This document shows, piece after piece, positions 41,007 through 48,219 of a stretch of 64,000 nt of DNA; within the stretch, counting starts at the first letter, position 1; every line of letters starts with the position of its first letter. The stretch is from Murinocardiopsis flavida (GTDB lineage: Bacteria; Actinomycetota; Actinomycetes; Streptosporangiales; Streptosporangiaceae), in assembly GCF_003014485.1 (NCBI RefSeq), contig NZ_PYGA01000004.1, positions 62,001-126,000 on the forward strand, written 5' to 3'. The notes beneath the pieces were generated by a model, which did no database searches, had not been told where the DNA came from, and worked only from the letters and a program-made list of their open reading frames with translations. Both the position numbers and the translations under genes were made by a program.

Positions 41007-42734
41007 GTGCACGGAGCGGAGCCGGGGCGGGAGCGGCGCACGGTGCGCGATGCCGCGTTCGGCGTCATGCGCGAGTACGGCCTCACGACCGTCTTCACCA
41101 ACCCGGGGTCGACCGAGATCCCGTTCCTCACCGACCTGCCCGAGGACCTGCGCGTCGTGCTGGGCCTGCACGAGGGGTCGGTGGTGGGGATGGCGACCGG
41201 GTGGGCGATCGCCCGCGACCGGCCCGCCCTGGTCCTGCTGCACACCACCGCCGGTCTCGGCAACGCGGTCGGCGCGCTGGCGACGGCGCGGGTGAACCGG
41301 GCGCCGCTGGTGGTCCTGGTCGGCCAGCAGGACCGGCGGCACCTGGCCCTGGAGCCGTTCCTCACCGGCCGGCTGCGCGGCATGGCGGGCGACTACCCGG
41401 TGTCCGTCGCGGAGCCGGCGCGGGCCGACGACGTCCCCGCTGCCATCGCCCGCGCCCACCACGCCGCCGTGCACGAGCGCGGCCCGGCGCTCGTCGTCGT
41501 GCCGATGGACGACTGGGCGGCACCGGCCGACCCCGCCGCCGTCCGTGCCGCCCCCGCCCGGGCCGTCACCTCGGCCGCGCCCGACGACGCCGCGGTGGCG
41601 GAGGTCGCCGCCCTGCTCAACGCCGCGGCGTCCCCCGTGCTGGTCGCCGGTGCCGGCAACGACACCGGCGCCGGGTGGGCGGCGCTGACCGTCCTCGCCG
41701 AGCGCCTGGGCTGCCCCGTGTACCAGGAGGCGTTCGCGGCGCGGGCCGGGTTCCCGCAGGACCACCCGGCGTTCGCCGGGATGCTGCCCGCCGACCGGCC
41801 CCGGCTGCGCGCCCTCCTCGGCGGGCACGACACCGTCCTCGCCGTGGGCGCCCCGGCGTTCCGGCAGTACGCCTACACCGAGGGGCCCCTGGTCCGGCCG
41901 GGGACCCGGGTCGCCGTCGTCGGCGACGACCCGGCGCAGGCCCGCCACAGCGCGGCCGACCTCACCGTGGTCACCGCGATCGCCCCGTTCGTGGACCGCC
42001 TCGCGGAGCGCGTGCGCGCCCGCCCCGGCGGGCCACCCGGCGGCGTCCCCGCCCGGGATCCCGCCTCGTCGGTCGCCGGAGCGCCGCGGGACTCCGCCGC
42101 CGCGCGGCCCTCGGGCGACGCCGGCACCTCTCCCGCGCGGCACCCCGCCCGTCCCGCGCCCGGCGGCCCGCCGGGCGGGGCGCCGCTGGACCCCGCCCAC
42201 GTCCTCGGCGCGCTCGCCGAACGCGTCACCCCCGACACGGTGATCGTCGAGGAGACCCCCTCCAGCCGCCCCGAACTGCACGCGCTGCTGCCCGCCCGGC
42301 GGCCGCTGGGCTTCCTCTCCGCGGCGATGGGCGGCCTGGGCTTCGCCGTCCCCGCCGCGATCGGGCTGCGCATGGCAGACCCCGAGCGGCCCGTCGTCGC
42401 CGTCGTGGGCGACGGCTCCTGCCTCTACCAGGTCCAGGCGCTGTGGAGCGCGGCCCGCTACGGCGCCGGGGTGCTGTTCGTGGTGCTCGCCAACGGGCGC
42501 TACGCGGTCATGGACCGCCTCGCCGAGCAGCACGGCGGGAAACCGTCCTGGCCGGGCTTCGAGGACGTGTCGGTGTCGGCGCTCGCCGCGGGGCTCTCCT
42601 GCCCCGCGCGCCGCATCACCGACTGGACCGGGCTCACCGCCGCCCTCGACCGGGCCGTGCCGACACTCGCCCACCGCACCGAACCCCTCCTCCTCGACGT
42701 CGCCGTGACGGCGGGGACCACGTTCTCCCCGTGA
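41007..42734 (+). CDS. mdlC: benzoylformate decarboxylase
   Basis: 575-residue ThDP enzyme. The N-terminal PYR domain resembles BFDC: FTNPGSTEIPFLTDLPEDLRVVLGLHEGSVVGMATGWAIA and LLHTTAGLGNAVGALATARVN, with the BFDC-type Ser (NPGS), Glu (LHEG) and His (LHTTAG). The ThDP domain is VVAVVGDGSCLYQVQALWSAARYGAGVLFVVLANGRYAVM, Mg-binding GDG..N. It decarboxylates aryl 2-oxoacids to benzaldehydes. Two oddities: residue alignment by eye puts Tyr (FRQYAY) where Pseudomonas BFDC has an active-site His (FRYHQY), and a Pro/Ala-rich insert of about 50 residues (about 342-395) carries GGPPGG near both ends. GTG at 41007. Confidence 0.85.
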   Translation: MHGAEPGRERRTVRDAAFGVMREYGLTTVFTNPGSTEIPFLTDLPEDLRVVLGLHEGSVVGMATGWAIARDRPALVLLHTTAGLGNAVGALATARVNRAPLVVLVGQQDRRHLALEPFLTGRLRGMAGDYPVSVAEPARADDVPAAIARAHHAAVHERGPALVVVPMDDWAAPADPAAVRAAPARAVTSAAPDDAAVAEVAALLNAAASPVLVAGAGNDTGAGWAALTVLAERLGCPVYQEAFAARAGFPQDHPAFAGMLPADRPRLRALLGGHDTVLAVGAPAFRQYAYTEGPLVRPGTRVAVVGDDPAQARHSAADLTVVTAIAPFVDRLAERVRARPGGPPGGVPARDPASSVAGAPRDSAAARPSGDAGTSPARHPARPAPGGPPGGAPLDPAHVLGALAERVTPDTVIVEETPSSRPELHALLPARRPLGFLSAAMGGLGFAVPAAIGLRMADPERPVVAVVGDGSCLYQVQALWSAARYGAGVLFVVLANGRYAVMDRLAEQHGGKPSWPGFEDVSVSALAAGLSCPARRITDWTGLTAALDRAVPTLAHRTEPLLLDVAVTAGTTFSP

Positions 42735-42760
42735 CACCGCACCGAGCGAAGGAGCCCACC

Positions 42761-44221
42761 GTGCACCTCATCGACCCCGATGTGTGGGGACACAAGGTCT
42801 TCACCGGCGCGTGGACGCCCGCCGCCGGCGGCACCACCCCCGTCGTCTCCCCGGCGACCGGCACCCACCTCGGCGCGATCGGCAGGGCCGGGCCCGAGGA
42901 CGTCCGCGCCGCCGCCGACCGGGCCGCCGACGTCCAACCGCAGTGGGCGCACACCCCCTACACCGACCGGGCCGCCGTGCTGCGCACGGCGGGCGACCTG
43001 CTGGCCGAGCACAAGGAGGAGGCGCAGCGCTGGCTGCGGCTCGAAGGGGGGTCGGCGCGGGGCAAGGCCGCCTTCTCGGTGCACGTCGCGACCGCCGAGC
43101 TGTACGAGGCCGCCGCATTGGCGTCCCAGGCCCATGGCGAGGTGCTGCGCACCGCCCAGCCCAAGCTGAGCCTGTCCCGGCAGGTCCCCGCCGGGGTCGT
43201 GGGGGTCATCGCCCCGTTCAACTTCCCGCTCATCCTCGCCGTCCGCTCGGTCGCCCCGGCGCTGGCGCTCGGCAACGCCGTCGTCCTGAAACCCGACCCC
43301 CGCACGGCCGTGTGCGGCGGGGCGCTGCTCGCCGAGGTGTTCCGCCGCGCCGGGCTGCCCGACGGCGTCCTCCAGGTGCTGCCGGGCGGCGCCGACGCGG
43401 GCGAGGCGCTGATCGCCGCACCGCCCGTGCGCGTGGTGTCCTTCACCGGGTCCACCGCCGCCGGGCGCGCCGTGGGGGAGCTGGGCGCCCGCCACCTCAA
43501 ACGCGTCCACCTGGAACTCGGCGGCAACTCCCCGCTGATCGTGCTGGCCGACGCCGACCCCGGCCGCGCCGCGGCGGCAGGGGCCTGGGGGTCGTTCCTG
43601 CACCAGGGCCAGATCTGCATGACGACAGGGCGCCACCTGGTCCACGAGCGGGTGGCCGACGCCTACGTCGACGCGCTCGCCGCCAAGGCCGACTCACTCA
43701 CCGTGGGCGACCCCGACGGGGCGGAGACGGTGCTCGGGCCGCTCATCGACGCCGGCCAGCGCGACAAGGTCCACGCGCTGGTGCGCGGCAGTGTGGACGC
43801 CGGTGCGCGCCTCGCGGCGGGCGGCAGCTACACGGACCTGTACTACCGGCCCACCGTCCTGGACGGGGTGGCCCCCGACAGCCCGGCCTACGCGACGGAG
43901 GTGTTCGGGCCCGTGGCCCCCGTGGTCCGGTTCTCCTCCACCGATGAGGCGGTCCGCCTCGCCGCCGACAGCCCCTACGGCCTCTCCTTGGGGATCATCA
44001 CCGGGAACCCGATGCGGGGCTTGGAGGTCGCCGACCGGATTCCCTCGGGGATCGTGCACATCAACGACCAGACCGTCGACGACGAGCCGACCGCCCCGTT
44101 CGGCGGCGTGGGCGACTCCGGCACGGGCGCGCGGTTCGGCGGCACCCGCGCCAACATCGACGCGTTCACCGAGACCCAGTGGGTGACCATGCGCGCCGAC
44201 ATCGCCCGACATCCGTTCTAG
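42761..44221 (+). CDS. benzaldehyde dehydrogenase (ALDH superfamily)
   Basis: 486 residues. N-terminal oligomerisation strand, GVIAPFNFPLILAVRSVAPALALGNAVVLKPDP nucleotide site, catalytic Glu in RVHLELGGNSPLIVLADAD near residue 255 and Cys in GQICMTTGRHLVHE near 288. It shows the salicylaldehyde/benzaldehyde dehydrogenase style of C terminus (VDDEPTAPFGGVGDSGTGARFGG). It oxidises the aldehyde made by the preceding decarboxylase to the benzoate. GTG at 42761 has GAAGGAG 6 bases ahead; the 26-base gap indicates one operon. Confidence 0.88.
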   Translation: MHLIDPDVWGHKVFTGAWTPAAGGTTPVVSPATGTHLGAIGRAGPEDVRAAADRAADVQPQWAHTPYTDRAAVLRTAGDLLAEHKEEAQRWLRLEGGSARGKAAFSVHVATAELYEAAALASQAHGEVLRTAQPKLSLSRQVPAGVVGVIAPFNFPLILAVRSVAPALALGNAVVLKPDPRTAVCGGALLAEVFRRAGLPDGVLQVLPGGADAGEALIAAPPVRVVSFTGSTAAGRAVGELGARHLKRVHLELGGNSPLIVLADADPGRAAAAGAWGSFLHQGQICMTTGRHLVHERVADAYVDALAAKADSLTVGDPDGAETVLGPLIDAGQRDKVHALVRGSVDAGARLAAGGSYTDLYYRPTVLDGVAPDSPAYATEVFGPVAPVVRFSSTDEAVRLAADSPYGLSLGIITGNPMRGLEVADRIPSGIVHINDQTVDDEPTAPFGGVGDSGTGARFGGTRANIDAFTETQWVTMRADIARHPF

Positions 44222-44389
44222 GGAGTGTTCCGGAAGGATTTTCGGGGCAGCGAGCCCGAAACGGCTTTCCAGACCACGACCTGGCCGCCCGATCGTCCCC
44301 GCCCCGCCGCCACCCCTCCCCGTGCGGCGGGGCGGGGGCCCACCGAGACCGCACCACCGCACCCGTCCGACCGCACACCGGGAGCCACC
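44222..44389. other. gap between the aldehyde dehydrogenase and the MetE-like gene
   Basis: 168 bases with no supported gene. TTTCGGG (44240-44246) and CCCGAAA (44255-44261) form a small hairpin close to the stop codon and may be a weak terminator. The rest is C-rich, and the RBS-like GGGAG lies 7 bases before the next ATG. Confidence 0.4.
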
Positions 44390-45517
44390 ATGACCCGACC
44401 GGGGCCACGCCAGAGCCCGCCCTTCCGCGCCGACCACGTCGGCAGCCTGCTCCGTCCCCACCGGCTGCTCGCGGCGCGCGCCGAGCACGCGGCCGGGGCG
44501 ATCGGGGACGCGGAGCTGCGCGCCGTCGAGGACGACGCGATCCGGGAGGTGGTCCGCGCCCAGGAGGACGCGGGCCTCCAGTCCGCCACCGATGGGGAGT
44601 TCCGCCGCGCGTCGTGGCACATGGACTTCATCTACCGGCTCGGCGGCATCACCCGGGCCTCCGACGAGCTGCACGTGACCTTCCACAATGAGAAGGGCGA
44701 CATCGAGTTCACCCCGGCGGCGCTGCGCGTGCACGACCGGATCCGGTCGACCGAGACGATCTTCGCCGAGGCGTTCGACTTCCTCGCCACCCTGCCGAAG
44801 GCGGCCCTGCCCAAACTCACGATCCCGTCGCCGAGCATGGTCCACTACCGGGGCGGGCAGGCGGCCATCGACCCCGGCGTGTACCCCGACATCGAGGAGT
44901 TCTGGAACGACCTGTCGGCCGCCTACGCCGCCCAGGTCCGCGGGATCGCCGATCGCGGCTGCCGCTACCTGCAACTCGACGACACCAGCCTCGCCTACCT
45001 GAACGACCCCGAGCAGCGGGCCCTCGCGGCCGAGCGCGGCGACGACCCCGACCGGCTGCACGTGCGCTACATCCGGCAGATCAACCGCGCGCTGGCCGGC
45101 CGCCCCGACGGGCTGTCGGTGACCACGCACATGTGCCGCGGGAACTTCCGCTCCTCGTGGGTCGCGCAGGGCGGCTACGACTTCGTCGCCGAGGAGCTGT
45201 TCAACGAGCTGGACGTCGACGGGTTCTTCCTGGAGTTCGACGACGAGCGCTCGGGCGGCTTCGCCCCGCTGCGGTTCGTCCCCAAGGGCAAGTACGTGGT
45301 CCTCGGCCTGGTCACCACCAAGCGGGGCGAGCTGGAGGACAAGGACGCGTTGAAGCGCCGCATCGAGGAGGCCGCCCGCTACATCCCGCTCGACCAGCTG
45401 TGCCTGTCCCCGCAGTGCGGGTTCTCCTCCACCGTCGACGGCAACGAGCTGACCTTCGACGACCAGATGCGCAAACTCCGCCTGATCGTGGAGACCGCGG
45501 GGGAGGTGTGGGGGTAG
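44390..45517 (+). CDS. MetE-like (cobalamin-independent methionine synthase II) protein
   Basis: 375 residues, only the C-terminal catalytic barrel of MetE. It starts RADHVGSLLRPHRLLAARAE, the YxjG/YxjH-type opening. The zinc ligands are intact: HMC in SVTTHMCRGNFRSS, Glu in FFLEFDDERSGGFAPL and Cys in LSPQCGFSSTVDGNEL. The family transfers methyl groups, typically from methylcobalamin or methyltetrahydrofolate to a thiol; full-length MetE's folate domain is absent. Placed directly after the aromatic operon it may act on a methylated aromatic or simply make methionine. The ATG at 44390 is preceded by GGGAGCCACC. Confidence 0.8.
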   Translation: MTRPGPRQSPPFRADHVGSLLRPHRLLAARAEHAAGAIGDAELRAVEDDAIREVVRAQEDAGLQSATDGEFRRASWHMDFIYRLGGITRASDELHVTFHNEKGDIEFTPAALRVHDRIRSTETIFAEAFDFLATLPKAALPKLTIPSPSMVHYRGGQAAIDPGVYPDIEEFWNDLSAAYAAQVRGIADRGCRYLQLDDTSLAYLNDPEQRALAAERGDDPDRLHVRYIRQINRALAGRPDGLSVTTHMCRGNFRSSWVAQGGYDFVAEELFNELDVDGFFLEFDDERSGGFAPLRFVPKGKYVVLGLVTTKRGELEDKDALKRRIEEAARYIPLDQLCLSPQCGFSSTVDGNELTFDDQMRKLRLIVETAGEVWG

Positions 45518-45527
45518 GCCCCGCGGG

Positions 45528-45902
45528 TCACCGCCGAGCGGCGTCCTCCTCCAGGGGCCGCCGGTGGTGGGGGATGTCGTGGACGGCGTGGTAGGCGTAG
45601 CCGAGCGCCTCGGCGACCAGCGCGGCGAGGTGGTCGCTGGTGATCCGGTAGAGCATCCGGCGGCCGTCGCGCCGCGCCTGGACCAGGCCCGCGAGGCGGA
45701 GCCGTCCGAGGTGCTGCGACACCGACGGGCGCGACGCCGCCACCTGCGCGGTCAAGGTGGTGACGTCCTTCTCGGTGTCGAGGAGCCGCAGCAGGTGCAG
45801 CCGGGTGGGGTCGGCGAGCAGCGCCAGGACCTCGGCCGCGGCCCCGTACTGCTCCTCGGAGTCCGCATCGGGCCCGCCGGACATGTTGTGATGCGCGCAC
45901 AT
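45528..45902 (-). CDS. ArsR/SmtB-family metal sensor
   Basis: 124 residues from ATG 45902 (ATG 45884 and a start at 45938 are alternatives, none with a clear RBS, so the message may be leaderless). The wHTH is LLADPTRLHLLRLLDTEKDVTTLTAQVAASRPSVSQHLGRLRLAGLVQARRDGRRMLYRITSDHLAALV. The following helix has DHLAALVAEALGYAYHAVHDIPHH: several His in alpha5 spacing suit a zinc/cobalt/nickel site like CzrA's. From the 45902 start the N terminus MCAHHN adds further candidate ligands. Divergent from the cation diffusion facilitator, which it presumably represses until metal binds. Confidence 0.85.
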   Translation of the reverse strand: MCAHHNMSGGPDADSEEQYGAAAEVLALLADPTRLHLLRLLDTEKDVTTLTAQVAASRPSVSQHLGRLRLAGLVQARRDGRRMLYRITSDHLAALVAEALGYAYHAVHDIPHHRRPLEEDAARR

Positions 45903-45910
45903 GTTTGCAT
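45891..45910. promoter_or_regulatory. probable ArsR operator
   Basis: ATGC-N12-GCAT (45891-45910) overlaps the possible start codons of the ArsR gene and holds the 6-bp palindrome ACATGT. It is the only dyad in the short region between the ArsR gene and the cation transporter. The match to the usual SmtB-type operator is incomplete, so this is tentative. Confidence 0.4.
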
Positions 45911-45976
45911 AATGTCGGACGCACAGCGCGCGCCGCAACCAGCGGGGCCGATCGACACCGGGGAACGCGAACGCGC

Positions 45977-47014
45977 ATGGCGGACCACCACGGACACCGC
46001 GAAGGCCACGGGCACGGGCACGGACCGCCGCACGGCCCGGCGGCCTGGTGGGGGCGGCTGCGCCACGCCCTCACCCCGCACAGCCACGACTCCACCGAAC
46101 GGTTCGACACCGCGCTGGAGGCGAGCCGGCTGGGGATACGGACCCTCGTGTGGTCCTTTCTCGTCCTCCTGGCGACGGCCGCCGCCCAAGCCGTCCTGGT
46201 CGTCCTCACGGGGTCGGTGGCGCTGCTGGGCGACACCGTCCACAACTTCGCCGACGCGCTGACCGCGCTGCCGGTCGGGATCGCGCTGCTGCTGGGCCGC
46301 CGGGCGGCGAGCCGCCGGTTCACCTACGGGCTGGGCCGCGCCGAGGACCTCGCCGGGGTCGTCGTGGTGGTGCTCATCGCGGCCTCAGCGGCCCTCGCGG
46401 GGTACGAGGCCGTCCGCCGCCTCGCCGAGCCGCAGCCGGTGGAGTACCTGTGGGCGGTCGCGGCGGCGGGGGTCGTGGGCTTCGCGGGCAACGAGCTGGT
46501 CGCCCGGTGGCGCATCCGGGTGGGGCGCAGGATCGGTTCCGCCGCGCTGGTCGCGGACGGGGTGCACGCCCGCGCCGACGGCTTCACCTCCCTCGCGGTG
46601 GTCGGCGGCGCGGCGGGCGTGGGCCTGGGGTTCCCCGTCGCCGACCCGCTCATCGGCCTCGCCATCACCGCGGCGATCGTGTTCGTCGGCTACGGGGCCG
46701 CCAAGGAGGTGTTCGCCCGGCTCATGGACGCGGTCGACCCCGCCGCTGTGGCGCTGGCAGAGGACGCCGCGGCGCTGGTGCCCGAGGTGCGCGGCGCCTA
46801 CGACGTGCGCATGCGCTGGATCGGGCACAGCCTGCGCGCCGAGCTGTCGGTGGTCGTGGACGGCGGCCTGAGCGTCGCGGCCGCGCACCGGATCGCCCAC
46901 GAGGTCGAGCACGCGCTGCTGCACGCCGTCCCGCGGCTGACGGCGGCCGTCGTCCACGTCGAGCCCCACACCGGGGCCGATGGCGCCCACGAGACCCTCG
47001 CCCACCACCACTGA
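45977..47014 (+). CDS. cation diffusion facilitator (Zn/Cd/Co efflux)
   Basis: 345 residues. His-rich N terminus (ADHHGHREGHGHGHGPPHG). Six membrane helices: the metal site residues HNFAD (TM2) and HARAD (TM5) give the HD-HD set typical of zinc transporters. Basic loop GRRAASRRFTYGLGRAEDLAGV and C-terminal cytoplasmic domain (about 220-345) ending HHH. The protein exports divalent cations in exchange for protons. The divergent ArsR sensor indicates metal-induced expression. ATG at 45977 gives the His-rich start; a longer frame from 45905 would run into the operator region. Confidence 0.9.
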   Translation: MADHHGHREGHGHGHGPPHGPAAWWGRLRHALTPHSHDSTERFDTALEASRLGIRTLVWSFLVLLATAAAQAVLVVLTGSVALLGDTVHNFADALTALPVGIALLLGRRAASRRFTYGLGRAEDLAGVVVVVLIAASAALAGYEAVRRLAEPQPVEYLWAVAAAGVVGFAGNELVARWRIRVGRRIGSAALVADGVHARADGFTSLAVVGGAAGVGLGFPVADPLIGLAITAAIVFVGYGAAKEVFARLMDAVDPAAVALAEDAAALVPEVRGAYDVRMRWIGHSLRAELSVVVDGGLSVAAAHRIAHEVEHALLHAVPRLTAAVVHVEPHTGADGAHETLAHHH

Positions 47015-47105
47015 CGACCCCGCGCCACCCCCGGGAGCTCCGGCCGTTCCGGCCCGGTCCGGGACGGGTCCGGTTTGCGGGCCGTCGGTCCGTATCATCT
47101 GCATT

Positions 47106-47693
47106 GTGACAAACGAAAACGCGGAATACGGTCATGTGCGCGCCTCCCACGATGACCGGGAGCAGGTGGTGGAGCGGCTGCGCGAGGCGGCGATCGAGGG
47201 CCGGCTCGACCCCGACGAGCTGGACACCAGGCTGGGCCAGGCGCTGACGGCCAAGACCCTCTCCGATCTCGCACCCCTCACCGCCGACCTGGCACCCGTG
47301 GTGCCCCCGAGCGCGCGCACACCGCTCTCCCTCGACGGCGGCATCCACGGCGTGAAGCGCGAGGGGCGCTGGCAGGTGCCCGAGCGGATCACCGTGTACG
47401 GCGGCATGGGCGGCGCGAGGCTCGACTTCACCCGGACCGGGTGCCGCCTGCGGGAGATCGCGGTGGAGGCGCACGGGCAGATGGCCGGCGTCGTGATCAT
47501 CATCCCCGACGGGTGGGCCGCCGACGTCGACCGCTTCGACCAGGGGCTCGGCGGCCTCAAGGACAAGACGACGCCCGACACCACCGCGGGCGCACCGCTG
47601 CTCCGCCTCAGCGGCACCGGCGGCATGGCGGGCGTGGTGATCCGCCACCCCAACAACAGGGAGCGCCGCAAACTCCGCAAAGAGGAGTCCTGA
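47106..47693 (+). CDS. DUF1707 protein with a LiaF-like C terminus
   Basis: 195 residues. The N-terminal DUF1707 motif is HVRASHDDREQVVERLREAAIEGRLDPDELDTRLGQALTAKTLSDLAPLTADLAP (residues about 10-65), a common actinobacterial SHOCT-like helical module. The rest is strand-rich with repeated glycine turns (VYGGMGGARLDF, AHGQMAGVVIIIPDGW, LSGTGGMAGVVIRHP), similar to the LiaF/DUF2154 C-terminal domain. The role is unknown, perhaps envelope-stress-related. The GTG at 47106 lies 7 bases after TATCAT (47093-47098), so the transcript is probably leaderless. Confidence 0.75.
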   Translation: MTNENAEYGHVRASHDDREQVVERLREAAIEGRLDPDELDTRLGQALTAKTLSDLAPLTADLAPVVPPSARTPLSLDGGIHGVKREGRWQVPERITVYGGMGGARLDFTRTGCRLREIAVEAHGQMAGVVIIIPDGWAADVDRFDQGLGGLKDKTTPDTTAGAPLLRLSGTGGMAGVVIRHPNNRERRKLRKEES

Positions 47694-47778
47694 CCCGCCC
47701 CGCCGTCGACTCCGGGAATCGCTCCACCCCCAGGTCAGGGGGCGTTGGGGGTTCTTCTGTGAAAATCTTCGGGGGGCG

Positions 47779-47805
47779 TGTCGATTCGCCCGGGTGCCGT
47801 TCGTC
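47779..47805 (+). promoter_or_regulatory. ECF42-type promoter upstream of the DGPF gene
   Basis: TGTCGA (47779-47784), 17 bases, then CGTC (47802-47805) matches, as I recall it, the reported ECF42 promoter consensus (TGTCGA at -35, CGA/TC at -10). It is 58 bases ahead of the DGPF-domain gene whose partner is the ECF42 sigma factor, so the pair is probably autoregulated. Confidence 0.7.
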
Positions 47806-47863
47806 GTCATGGTGTACGGCGACCACGCCGTAGCGGAACGGCCGAACACAGAGGAGCCCGACC

Positions 47864-48214
47864 ATGAAGTACATGCTGCTGATCAACGCCGGTGCCGTCG
47901 ACGCCGACGGCGGGGCCGCCGGGTGCACCGTCGAGGACTGGATGGCCTACGACAAGGAGGCGCAGGACGCCGGGATCGTCGTCTCCAGCGAGTCGCTGGC
48001 CGACCTGGTCACCGCCACGGCCGTGCGAGTCGACGAGGCGGGGGAGCGCACCGTCACCGACGGGCCCTTCGCCGAGACCCGCGAGATCCTCGGCGGCTTC
48101 TACGTCATCGACGTGCCCGACCTCGACGTCGCGCTCGACTGGGCGGCGCGCTGCCCCGGTGCCCGCGGCGGCGGCTCGGTCGTGGTGCGCCCGATCGCCG
48201 ACTTCGGGGCCTGA
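47864..48214 (+). CDS. YCII/DGPF-domain protein, ECF42 partner
   Basis: 116 residues of the YCII-related ferredoxin-like barrel: KYMLLINAGAVDADG at the start and TVTDGPFAETREILGGFYVIDVPDLDVALDWAARCPGARGGGSVVVRPI with the DGPF motif. These proteins are encoded immediately upstream of ECF42 sigma factors in many actinobacteria and are thought to be its conserved partner or target. GGAG lies 9 bases before the ATG at 47864; the ECF42-type promoter is just upstream. The gap to the sigma gene is 5 bases. Confidence 0.87.
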   Translation: MKYMLLINAGAVDADGGAAGCTVEDWMAYDKEAQDAGIVVSSESLADLVTATAVRVDEAGERTVTDGPFAETREILGGFYVIDVPDLDVALDWAARCPGARGGGSVVVRPIADFGA

Positions 48215-48219
48215 CGGCG

